Shown here: piece by piece, positions 1 to 8,344 of the stretch
Position numbering within the stretch: position 1 is the stretch's first letter
Layout of the letters: each line of letters starts with the position of its first letter
Assembly (NCBI GenBank): GCA_020051775.1
Contig: JAGVQJ010000158.1
Location: forward strand, 1 to 46,129
Length of the DNA: 46,129 nt
Reading direction: 5' to 3'
Source of the DNA: Calditrichota bacterium
Lineage (GTDB): Bacteria; Electryoneota; B3-LCP
Made by a program: the position numbers and the translations under genes
The notes under the pieces: generated by a model
Database searches by the model: none
What the model was told of the DNA's origin: nothing
The model's input: only the letters and a program-made list of their open reading frames with translations

Positions 1-1
1 C

Positions 2-100
2 TATCACAATGATCTGAATGATTACCCCACCGCGACAGGGTATAAGTTGATAGCTAAATCCTTACCCGAACAGATAATGGGATCTCCATTGGAATATTAG
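2..100 (+). CDS. C-terminal fragment of a protein truncated by the window start, possibly SGNH/GDSL-type hydrolase
   Basis: Frame 2 is open from the window edge to TAG at 98-100: YHNDLNDYPTATGYKLIAKSLPEQIMGSPLEY. The DxxYPTxxGY segment resembles the C-terminal D-x-x-H/P block of GDSL hydrolases. Confidence 0.4.
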   Translation, partial: YHNDLNDYPTATGYKLIAKSLPEQIMGSPLEY

Positions 101-316
101 CACTCTTCGAACGGCTCCCAGAGTTGGTTTCACCCCTGTACATATCTCGCGGTATTTAACACGATTGAGTTCGAAGCTACCAACATTGACAACCTCTGGA
201 ACTTTGTACTTTTTTTCTCGTAGTACTAATAGAAAATCCCGACGGCATTGATGTTATAGCAATTTCTCAGTCATTTGACCTTTACGTTTCGTTTTATATA
301 ACCATCGGAGAACGTA

Positions 317-2074
317 ATGCATGGAAACCACTTGCGCCATCGTGTTCTGATTTTCGCGGTCATCATGTTTATCATTTTCGTTCTCGCCGGCTGCGAGGAT
401 GCCACCGGACCTTCTGTTTCCAACTCTTACCTACAAGTTCAGCCCGAAAACCCACTGCTGATTAACTCCTTATCTTACCAATTCACAGCGGTGATGCATC
501 AAAGCGATGGTTCAACCACCAACTTAACCACTCAATGCGATTGGCAGGTCAGTCCATCTTCTTTAGGTTATTTTAACAATAGCCAGGGTATTTTCTATAC
601 CTATAGCTCGGGCTTGGGCTATATTTACGCACGGCATAATGGATATTGCGACTCAACTATCATCCAAGTCGCAACGCTGAATGAGTTGATCGTAGAACCG
701 ACCAGTATCTATGTGGCGCCCGCACATACTCTTGAATTGCGCTGCCTGGCGGTGGTGTCCATGCCCGGCAATTGGTCAGACACTCTGGATTTCACTAACT
801 CAGCCATTTGGATTAGCGACAATTCCAGCATCGCGGAGGTGACACCTTATGGCTTGCTGACAGGCAAAGCTCTGGGTAATACAACCCTGCGCGCCGGTTG
901 GGGTAGTCTGTGTGAAAATGCCCAGGCGCATGTTGCCAACCTAGACTATGTCTCCCTGGATGTAGACCCTCAAATAGTGTTCTCCCCGCAAGACACGTTT
1001 CAACTCAGTGCTTTCGCCCATTATGGGTCCCACTCCCAGGACGTTTCTACCCAGTGTGACTGGCAAAGCTCCGACCCCGGCGTCATGAGTTTCCCGGGCA
1101 CGACTTCTCCGGGTTGTTTAGTAGTACAGGCTCCGGGAACCGCTTCCATCCAGGCGATCTATGGCAGTACTACAAGTGAACCTGTGACCCTGACCTCCAA
1201 AGAATTGCAGTCTATCACGATCAGTCCAACGGACACAACTTTGAATTCCTTTGGTACGGTTCAATACACAGCGATCGGGCATTACAGTGATTATAGCACG
1301 TTTGATCTGACCGGGATGGTAGACTGGAGCAGTTCCAATCCCGGGATTGGCATGATCTCCGCCTCCGGAGTAGCCACGCCGGTGGATAGTGGCTCCTGTG
1401 TCATCACCGCCCGAAAAAACAGTCTTCTGAGCAATGCAGCTAATTTGGTGATAAACGTCGCGATGTGGGGTGAAAATTTCGATAATGGATTGATTCACAC
1501 ATGGGAAGAAGCCGGTGACTGGTTCATCCAAAATGGTGAATACGTCAACCAGACTGGTTATGGGGATAATTACAGTTATAACACCGACATGGAATTTTCC
1601 AACTTTAGAATGGAAGTGGATTTCATGCATTGCGGGGCCTATGTATACTACAGCTCAGGGATCTTGTTCAGGGGGAATTCCGGCATCGATGATCATTACT
1701 TCATCGTTATCTGGCCCACCGGTGATTACCGTATCGGTTGCGTTCAAAACGGAACTTGGGATGAGTTCGATTATGGCATGTCCACTGCTATAAACACCGG
1801 TTTCAATGTTTGGAATCACATCCGCGTCGAAGCGGTAGGGTCATCGTTGAGTTTCTATATCAATGACGAGTTTATATCGCAAGTAACGGATGATGCTTTG
1901 GTATCCGGCTCTGTCGGTTTCAATGGCGGTCCGGAAAGTGGATACGAGTTCCGGTACGACAATCTCACTATCGCACCGATAAGTGTGCAATCCCGCCCAT
2001 TTTCCATCCCTACCGTCTCGACCAGAACCCCATTGGGCAATAAAAAGGAAGCTTTCACAAGACGATTGCAGTAA
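317..2074 (+). CDS. Lipoprotein with bacterial Ig-like (Big_2-type) repeats and a C-terminal LamG/DUF1080-like domain
   Basis: Lipobox FVLAGC; repeated 'WxSSxPGxxxxSxxGxxTxxxxGxxxITA' Ig-like segments; C-terminal 'SSGILFRGNSGIDDHYFIVIW...IRVEAVGSSLSFYINDEFISQV' is typical of concanavalin-like/DUF1080 folds. Confidence 0.7.
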   Translation: MHGNHLRHRVLIFAVIMFIIFVLAGCEDATGPSVSNSYLQVQPENPLLINSLSYQFTAVMHQSDGSTTNLTTQCDWQVSPSSLGYFNNSQGIFYTYSSGLGYIYARHNGYCDSTIIQVATLNELIVEPTSIYVAPAHTLELRCLAVVSMPGNWSDTLDFTNSAIWISDNSSIAEVTPYGLLTGKALGNTTLRAGWGSLCENAQAHVANLDYVSLDVDPQIVFSPQDTFQLSAFAHYGSHSQDVSTQCDWQSSDPGVMSFPGTTSPGCLVVQAPGTASIQAIYGSTTSEPVTLTSKELQSITISPTDTTLNSFGTVQYTAIGHYSDYSTFDLTGMVDWSSSNPGIGMISASGVATPVDSGSCVITARKNSLLSNAANLVINVAMWGENFDNGLIHTWEEAGDWFIQNGEYVNQTGYGDNYSYNTDMEFSNFRMEVDFMHCGAYVYYSSGILFRGNSGIDDHYFIVIWPTGDYRIGCVQNGTWDEFDYGMSTAINTGFNVWNHIRVEAVGSSLSFYINDEFISQVTDDALVSGSVGFNGGPESGYEFRYDNLTIAPISVQSRPFSIPTVSTRTPLGNKKEAFTRRLQ

Positions 2075-2237
2075 AATAGGAGCGCGTATTGAATTAAGGC
2101 GGGATGCGCGTTTTTGGCGTCCCGCCCTATCTCGTCCCCAATCCCTCCCGAAATCCCTTGACATTTCCCCCTTAAATCAGTACCTTTAATGCTTAATGCC
2201 TCCATGCTGGAACTCCAAATATAGCCTGATTAGTTTG

Positions 2238-3824
2238 ATGAATATGACGATGGAAAATAATAATAATCGCAAGCTGTCCCTTTCGCGCCGCGACTTCCTT
2301 AAAAAAGCCGGAACCGGGGCTGCCGCTACACTGGCGGCGCAACCATTCGCTTCGTTGTTGTTGAATGGGAAACAAGCTTTAGCCGCCGGGATTGCCAAAT
2401 CCGAATCTCAGCTTGACTCCGACACCATCCGCAAGCTGCTGGAAATCGCTTTATCGCGAGGCGGTGAGTTCGCCGAAGTGTACGTCGAGTACACGGCCAA
2501 CAGCAGTCTGTCCCTGACCGAAGAACGCATTCGCCAGGCCAATTACGGTATTGTGCAGGGGGTGGGCATTCGGGTGCTGAAGGGCGCTCAGACCGGTTAC
2601 GGTTACAGCGACGATTTCAGCTTTGAAAGCCTGAAAAGCGCCGCGCAGGTGGCTGCTTTCATCGCCGACCAGCCAAGCATTACGACGCAACCCCTGCGGT
2701 TGACTGCGAAAAAATATCCCAACGTCTCACCCATAAAAGCGAATCCCGATCAGGTGGCGGTCAAAACCAAGACTGACCTGCTATACCGTGCCAATTCCAC
2801 CGCCCGTGGAGCCGATGGCCGCGTGACTCAGGTGGATGCCTCCTATGCGGACTCCATTTCGCTGCTCACCATCGCCAATTCCGAAGGGCTGCTGACTTAT
2901 GATGAACGCGCACTATACCGTCTGAATGTCAGTGTAGTCACCGAAGCGGGCGACCGGCGCGAGAGCGGCTATCACGGCGGAGGCGGCAGATTGGGATTTG
3001 AACTGTTCGAGACCTTCACTCCTGAACAGGCGGCTAAAGAAGCCGTGCGTCAGGCCGCTGTCAATCTGGAGTCGGTGGACGCCCCCGCCGGTCCCAATGT
3101 CGTAGTGCTGGGCAACGGCTGGGCAGGCATCCTGCTGCATGAAGCCATCGGTCACGGCCTGGAAGCCGACTTCAATCGCAAGAAGACCTCGCTGTTCACC
3201 GACCGCATTGGTCAACGCGTGGCCTCCGATCTGGTCACGGTGATAGATGAAGGCAACATCCCCCATCGGCGCGGTTCGCTGACGGTGGATGATGAAGGCA
3301 CCCCGACGCGCCAGAATGTGCTGATCGAGAACGGCATCCTGCGCAGCTACATGACCGACCGGCTGAATGCCAAGCTCATGGGCATGGAAATGACCGGAAA
3401 CGGCCGCCGTGAATCTTTCAATTTTATGCCGGTGCCTCGCATGACCAATACCTACATGCTGGGTGGTGAGAGTACGCCCGAAGAGATCATTGGCTCGGTA
3501 TCGAAAGGCCTGTATGCCAAGGCCTTCAGCGGCGGACAGGTGGACATTTCCAACGGTAATTTCGTGTTCAATGTCACCGAAGGCTACTTGATTGAGAACG
3601 GCAAAGTGACCGCTCCGGTTAAAGGGGCCACGCTGATAGGCATCGGGCCTGAAGTGCTGACCAAAGTGGAGATGGTGGGCAATGACTTCTCCTTAGACAC
3701 CGGTGTCGGCACCTGCGGCAAGGCCGGACAGGGCGTGCCAGTGGGCGTCGGCCAACCGCATGTGAAAATTTCCGAAATCACCGTGGGGGGGACTTCGGTT
3801 CGAGGCCGCAGCATGACCGGGTAA
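2238..3824 (+). CDS. tldD: TldD-like metallopeptidase with a predicted Tat signal peptide (ORF opens at 2196; start probably 2238-2250)
   Basis: HEAIGHGLEAD (HExxxH) motif, GNGRRESF and C-terminal VGVGQPHVKISEITVGG typical of TldD; N-terminal SRRDFLKKAGTGAAATLAAQPFASLLL twin-arginine motif. Confidence 0.88.
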   Translation: MNMTMENNNNRKLSLSRRDFLKKAGTGAAATLAAQPFASLLLNGKQALAAGIAKSESQLDSDTIRKLLEIALSRGGEFAEVYVEYTANSSLSLTEERIRQANYGIVQGVGIRVLKGAQTGYGYSDDFSFESLKSAAQVAAFIADQPSITTQPLRLTAKKYPNVSPIKANPDQVAVKTKTDLLYRANSTARGADGRVTQVDASYADSISLLTIANSEGLLTYDERALYRLNVSVVTEAGDRRESGYHGGGGRLGFELFETFTPEQAAKEAVRQAAVNLESVDAPAGPNVVVLGNGWAGILLHEAIGHGLEADFNRKKTSLFTDRIGQRVASDLVTVIDEGNIPHRRGSLTVDDEGTPTRQNVLIENGILRSYMTDRLNAKLMGMEMTGNGRRESFNFMPVPRMTNTYMLGGESTPEEIIGSVSKGLYAKAFSGGQVDISNGNFVFNVTEGYLIENGKVTAPVKGATLIGIGPEVLTKVEMVGNDFSLDTGVGTCGKAGQGVPVGVGQPHVKISEITVGGTSVRGRSMTG

Positions 3825-3865
3825 TATATGGGGAACAGGGAGAAGGGAACAGGGAATAAAATGAG

Positions 3866-3905
3866 GTCATTGCGAGGCGCGTTGTTTTTGCGCCGAAGCA
3901 ATCGC
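3866..3905. repeat. Intergenic imperfect palindrome (GTCATTGCGAGG...GCGCCGAAGCAATC type)
   Basis: GTCATTGCGAGGCGCGTTGTTTTTGCGCCGAAGCAATC, with GGCGC/GCGCC arms; resembles a widespread intergenic repeat family. Confidence 0.5.
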
Positions 3906-3940
3906 CAGCGTTGAAACCACAGCTCGTGAACCGAAACTGT

Positions 3941-3966
3941 TGTCGGGGTCGTCCCTGACCCCGACA
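3941..3966. repeat. Perfect 10-bp inverted repeat with 6-nt loop
   Basis: TGTCGGGGTC-GTCCCT-GACCCCGACA, 10 nt before the cupin ORF start. Confidence 0.7.
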
Positions 3967-3976
3967 TGATTATCCA

Positions 3977-4351
3977 ATGCAGAATATGCCCAAACTCATT
4001 CATTCCCCCACGGTTATCTCTGCTGCCGGAACTCCTCCGAAGACCATCCAGGAATTCGTCGGGCGGGTGAACACGGGCACGGAAGCTCTGAGCATCGCTC
4101 GGATGAAAAGCCCGCAGGGGTGGTCCGAACCGGGGCAGCGACCCGAATTCGATGAGTACACGGTAGTGCTTTCGGGAATGCTGCTGGTGGAGTTTGATGG
4201 CGGCAGTCTCGAAATATCCAACGGTCAGGCGGTCATCACCAAGGCAGGAGAGTGGGTGCGTTACAGCACTCCGCACCCCGGCGGTGCGGAGTATATCGCC
4301 GTGTGCGTGCCGGCATTTTCACCGGAAACAGTGCATCGGGATAATCACTAA
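3977..4351 (+). CDS. Cupin-domain protein
   Basis: 124 aa; RPEFDEYTVVLSGMLLVEFDGGSLEISNGQAVITKAGEWVRYSTPHPGGAEYIAVCVPAFSPE follows the cupin pattern. Confidence 0.75.
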   Translation: MQNMPKLIHSPTVISAAGTPPKTIQEFVGRVNTGTEALSIARMKSPQGWSEPGQRPEFDEYTVVLSGMLLVEFDGGSLEISNGQAVITKAGEWVRYSTPHPGGAEYIAVCVPAFSPETVHRDNH

Positions 4352-4369
4352 TTCTAAAGACCAGCCATT

Positions 4370-5710
4370 ATGAAACTTACCGACATCGCCCAATACACGT
4401 TAGAGCAAGCTTTAAAAGCGGGAGCCGACCAGGCTGACGTGTACTTGGAGCAGGGGCGGGAATCCACTATCACTGTGCGAATGGGGGAGCTGGAAGTCCT
4501 GAAGCAGGCCACCTCCAAGGGATTGGGATTGCGCGTCTTCATCGGCAACCGCTTGGGCTTTGCTTACACTTCGGATTTCGACCGCCAGAGCCTGAAAGCC
4601 TTCGCCGCTCGCACAGCGGAAATGGCCCGGGAGATCAGCGCCGATCCGCATAATGTGTTGCCCGAAGCCGCTGTTAAAGCTGTTTATCCCGACTTGCAGC
4701 TCTACGATCCGCAAGTGGCCGAGATTCCGGTTGATTGGAAGATTAAAGCCGCCAAAGAGATGGAAAGAGCCGGGATGGGTTATGATCCCCGCATCAACAA
4801 TTCCGGTGGAGCGAGCTTTTACGACGGCGACGTAGAATCCGTCATTGTCAATTCCCTGGGAGCGCTGCACAGCTATCGCTCCTCAAGTTGCACCCTGGCT
4901 TGTTCGCTAGTCGCAGAGCAAGATGGGAAAAAGCAGACCAATGGTTGGTCGTCCAGCAAACGATATTTTAAAGTATTGGAAAGCCCTGAACAAGTGGCGA
5001 AAGTTGCGGCGCAGCGCACCGTGCGCATGTTGGGAGCTACCAAGCCTGAAACTCAAGTTGTCCCGGTTGTGTTTGACCCGCAGATGGCCGCCGGATTCAT
5101 CGGCATCCTGTTCGGAGCGTTGAACGGCGACAGCGTTCACAAGCGCTCCACCTTCATGGTGGACAAACTGGATCAGAAAATTGCGCCCGACCATTTCACG
5201 CTCTTGGATGACGCTCTGATGGTGCGCGGCTTGGGTTCGCAACCGGTGGACGATGAAGGCATCCCTACGACCACGCACACGGTCATGGATCACGGGGTGC
5301 TTAAAATGTACTTCTATGACGCCTATTCAGCTCACAAGACCGGCATGAAACCCACTGGCAACGCCCGGCGCGGTTATAGTTCCACTCCCTCGGTCGGAGC
5401 CTGGAATCTGTATCTGAAGGCCGGAGATAATACTCCTGAGCAAATAATCAAATCGGTGGATAACGGTCTGTACCTGACCAGCACCATGGGCTTCGGCGTT
5501 AATTTCACCAGTGGGGATATGTCTCGCGGCGCTTCCGGTCTCTGGATCGAAAAGGGCGAGCTGACTCATCCCGTCGAGGAGGCCACCATTGCCGCCAACC
5601 TGCTGGACATGCTCAAAAACGTTGTAATGATCGGTAACGATCTGGAATTCCGCCGTTCCACCGCCGCCCCGACTATCCGTATTGATGGCATTACCGTATC
5701 AGGGAAATAG
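4370..5710 (+). CDS. pmbA: PmbA/TldE-like protein
   Basis: ALKAGADQADVYLEQGRESTITVRMGELEVLKQATSKGLGLRVF and the C-terminal GNDLEFRRSTAAPTIRIDGITVSG are typical of PmbA/TldE; no signal peptide. Confidence 0.87.
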   Translation: MKLTDIAQYTLEQALKAGADQADVYLEQGRESTITVRMGELEVLKQATSKGLGLRVFIGNRLGFAYTSDFDRQSLKAFAARTAEMAREISADPHNVLPEAAVKAVYPDLQLYDPQVAEIPVDWKIKAAKEMERAGMGYDPRINNSGGASFYDGDVESVIVNSLGALHSYRSSSCTLACSLVAEQDGKKQTNGWSSSKRYFKVLESPEQVAKVAAQRTVRMLGATKPETQVVPVVFDPQMAAGFIGILFGALNGDSVHKRSTFMVDKLDQKIAPDHFTLLDDALMVRGLGSQPVDDEGIPTTTHTVMDHGVLKMYFYDAYSAHKTGMKPTGNARRGYSSTPSVGAWNLYLKAGDNTPEQIIKSVDNGLYLTSTMGFGVNFTSGDMSRGASGLWIEKGELTHPVEEATIAANLLDMLKNVVMIGNDLEFRRSTAAPTIRIDGITVSGK

Positions 5711-5721
5711 AAGATCTGTAG

Positions 5722-6615
5722 ATGACTGAATCCTCGCGAGACGTCATCATCATCGGCGCGGGCCCGGCCGGCATCGCTGCGGCGATCCAGTTAAAGCGCA
5801 GTGGAATTGATCCCCTAATCTTCGAGAAAGACGCGCCCGGCGGCCTGTTGCGCAACGCCAACCTCGTGGAAAATTATCCCGGTTTCCCTAACGGGGTCGT
5901 GGGGCCCAAATTGGTGGAACTGATGACGCGGCACCTGCGCGAAACCGGCGTTGAGTTGATTCACGAGGAAGTCCTGGAGGCCGATTGGTCTGATGCTTTT
6001 GTCATCGGAACGGCCGCACGTGCATGGAACTCGAAGGCGCTGATTATTGCCACCGGCACCAAGCCCAAGCCGCTGCCGTTACCCCATCCGACGGGGGTAG
6101 TCGGGAAGCATCTGTTTTATGAGGTCCATTCATTGTTGCACCTGAAAAGCGAATCCATCGTCATCCTGGGCGCAGGAGATGCTGCCTTCGACTATGCCTT
6201 GAATCTGGCCGGACGCGGCAACCAGGTAACCATTCTGCATCGCGGATCTGACACTACCTGCCTCCCCCTGCTCCGACAGCGAACCGAGCGCCTCGACAAT
6301 ATCGTTTTTCGGCCAAACGTCGAAGTGTTGCGCATCGAGGAGGCGCACTCTGGATTGAGGCTGATTTGTCGGGTTGAGTCAAGCGAGATCAAGCTAAATG
6401 CCGTATATGTGATCGCAGCCTTCGGTCGCGAACCGTACTTGAACTTTATAACCCCACAGTTAAAGTCTCAAGTCGAGATGCTTACGGCTCGGGGCATTCT
6501 TCATATAATCGGGGATGTGGTTAACGGAAGCTTTAGGCAGGCTGCCATAGCAGCAGGGGATGGAATCAAGGCCGGAATGATGATTTATAAGCATTTGCAG
6601 CGAAAGGACGCATGA
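5722..6615 (+). CDS. NAD(P)/FAD-dependent oxidoreductase, thioredoxin-reductase-like fold without the CxxC
   Basis: GAGPAGIAAAIQL and ILGAGDAAFDYALNLA dinucleotide-binding motifs; GDVVNGSFRQAAIAAGDGIKAG FAD-binding C-terminus; the usual CATCDG redox motif is absent. Confidence 0.85.
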   Translation: MTESSRDVIIIGAGPAGIAAAIQLKRSGIDPLIFEKDAPGGLLRNANLVENYPGFPNGVVGPKLVELMTRHLRETGVELIHEEVLEADWSDAFVIGTAARAWNSKALIIATGTKPKPLPLPHPTGVVGKHLFYEVHSLLHLKSESIVILGAGDAAFDYALNLAGRGNQVTILHRGSDTTCLPLLRQRTERLDNIVFRPNVEVLRIEEAHSGLRLICRVESSEIKLNAVYVIAAFGREPYLNFITPQLKSQVEMLTARGILHIIGDVVNGSFRQAAIAAGDGIKAGMMIYKHLQRKDA

Positions 6616-7544
6616 AGGTACTTGCACGCGCCGGGGAAGGAGATATTGCCCGTGTATATTTGGCTCAGACTGACGATGGACGGTTGATCGAGTTCGCCGA
6701 ATCGCTGCAACCCAATACGCCGATTGACAAGAAATGGGTGCTATGTATTTCCACCCTGTTCGGTTGTCCGGTGAATTGCCGCATGTGCGACGCGGGCGGT
6801 TCCTATGAAGGCAGGTTATCCGCTCAGGAAATGTTGGCGCAGATTGATTACCTCATCCGGTTGAGGTTTCCCGAGGGCGTTGTCGCGGTCGAAAAATTCA
6901 AGGTTCAATTTGCACGCATGGGGGAACCAGCCTTCAATTCGGCGGTGCTGGATCTGTTGGGAATTCTACCTGATAAATTCAATGCGCCGGGGTTGATCCC
7001 CTCTTTCTCGACCATCGCGCCGGAAGGAACGGATCGGTTTTTTGAGCGCCTGAAAGAAATCAAGAACCGTCTGTATCCCGGACACTTTCAGTTTCAGTTT
7101 TCCCTGCATACCACCGATCCAGAATCAAGACGTTGGTTGATTCCGGTCAAGACCTGGAGCTTCGCAAAAATGGCACGGTTCGGCGAATCATTCCGGGAAC
7201 CCGGCGACCGGAAAATCACTCTGAATTTCGCCTGGGCCCAAGGTCAACCGATGGATTCGGCTATCCTGCTCGATCATTTCGATCCGGAAATCTTTCTCAT
7301 TAAGATCACACCGGTCAACCCGACTTTTAAAGCGGTCTGCAATGGTTTAGTTTCGGTGCTGCCGGAAAACCCCAATCACGAATCCATCAATGCTCTACGC
7401 GCCGCCGGTTATGAAGTCATTCTCAGCATTGGTGATCTGCGGGAAAATAGTGTGGGCAGCAATTGTGGGCAATACGTGTCTGCGTATCAGCGAGGCGGTC
7501 AAACTCTGTCAACCGCCTATCAATGTTCTCTAACGCCGGTATAA
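6612..7544 (+). CDS. Radical SAM protein of the RlmN/Cfr type
   Basis: CxxxCxxC (CPVNCRMC), a Cys 7 residues upstream (LCISTLFGC), ARMGEP, SLHTTDPESRRWLIPV, and C-terminal GSNCGQY. ATGA overlap with the upstream gene. Confidence 0.82.
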   Translation: MKVLARAGEGDIARVYLAQTDDGRLIEFAESLQPNTPIDKKWVLCISTLFGCPVNCRMCDAGGSYEGRLSAQEMLAQIDYLIRLRFPEGVVAVEKFKVQFARMGEPAFNSAVLDLLGILPDKFNAPGLIPSFSTIAPEGTDRFFERLKEIKNRLYPGHFQFQFSLHTTDPESRRWLIPVKTWSFAKMARFGESFREPGDRKITLNFAWAQGQPMDSAILLDHFDPEIFLIKITPVNPTFKAVCNGLVSVLPENPNHESINALRAAGYEVILSIGDLRENSVGSNCGQYVSAYQRGGQTLSTAYQCSLTPV

Positions 7545-7561
7545 TCTGGCTCTGGAACCTC

Positions 7562-8344
7562 ATGAAAAAACTACTGTGCCCCTGTCTTGTCCTGGCGATT
7601 TTAACCCTGCCAGTTCTGGCGCAACAGCCGGAGAAGTATCCCAAACCCACAGGATACGTTAACGATTTTGCCGGAGTCGTGGAACCGGAATACGCCCGGC
7701 GCATCGAAGCGCTCGGCCAGGAGCTTGCCGAGAAGACCGGCGCACAATTAGTGCTGGTGACGGTTAAAAACCTGAACGGCAACGATGTGCAGGATTTCGC
7801 CAATCGCCTGTTCAAAGCCTGGGGCATCGGTCAGAAGGGCAAAGACAACGGTCTCCTGATGGTGGATGCGATGGAAGACCGGCGGGTTTGGATCGAAGTG
7901 GGGTATGGTTTAGAAGGTCTATTGCCGGATGGCAAAGTCGGCTCCATCCTGGATCAGTACGTGGTGCCCGAACTTCGAGCGGGGAATCGTGGCGCGGCCT
8001 ATTATGGAGGTCTGGCGGCTGCGGCTGATGTCATCGCCGCGGACGCCGGAGTGACTTTGGGGGGCGAACGACCCGCACCGGTTCGATCAAGGGGAAGCCG
8101 GTCTGATTACGATCTGGGCGATATCCTTCGGTTGCTGCCTCTATTGTTGATTTTCTTATTCATTTTCGGTCGGCGCGGTGGTGGAGGATGCCTCTGGCCG
8201 ATGATCTTTATGGGGATGGGCGGTGGCCGAGGCTTTGGCGGAGGCGGCTTCGGGGGCGGTTTGGGCGGCGGTGGATTCGGCGGCGGCTTCGGTGGTTTCG
8301 GCGGCGGTGGTTCGGGTGGCGGCGGGGCTGGCAGAGGTTATTAG
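7562..8344 (+). CDS. TPM-domain (YgcG-like) membrane protein with Gly-rich C-terminus
   Basis: Signal peptide, then TGYVNDFAGVVEPEYARRIEALGQELAEKTGAQLVLVTVKNLNGNDVQDFANRLFKAWGIGQKGKDNGLLMV...VWIEVGYGLEGLLPD; the last ~50 aa are GGGFGG repeats. Start moved from 7463 to the in-frame ATG at 7562. Confidence 0.88.
   Translation: MKKLLCPCLVLAILTLPVLAQQPEKYPKPTGYVNDFAGVVEPEYARRIEALGQELAEKTGAQLVLVTVKNLNGNDVQDFANRLFKAWGIGQKGKDNGLLMVDAMEDRRVWIEVGYGLEGLLPDGKVGSILDQYVVPELRAGNRGAAYYGGLAAAADVIAADAGVTLGGERPAPVRSRGSRSDYDLGDILRLLPLLLIFLFIFGRRGGGGCLWPMIFMGMGGGRGFGGGGFGGGLGGGGFGGGFGGFGGGGSGGGGAGRGY

Noticed and set aside
1118-2205. Minus-strand ORFs opposite the 317-2074 lipoprotein
   Set aside because: No recognisable domains; the plus-strand ORF has a lipobox and Ig-like repeats.
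3861-3914. Small ORF MRSLRGALFLRRSNRQR as a RiPP precursor near TldD/TldE
   Set aside because: It lies entirely within a dispersed-type palindromic repeat, has no convincing leader/core organisation and no clear RBS.
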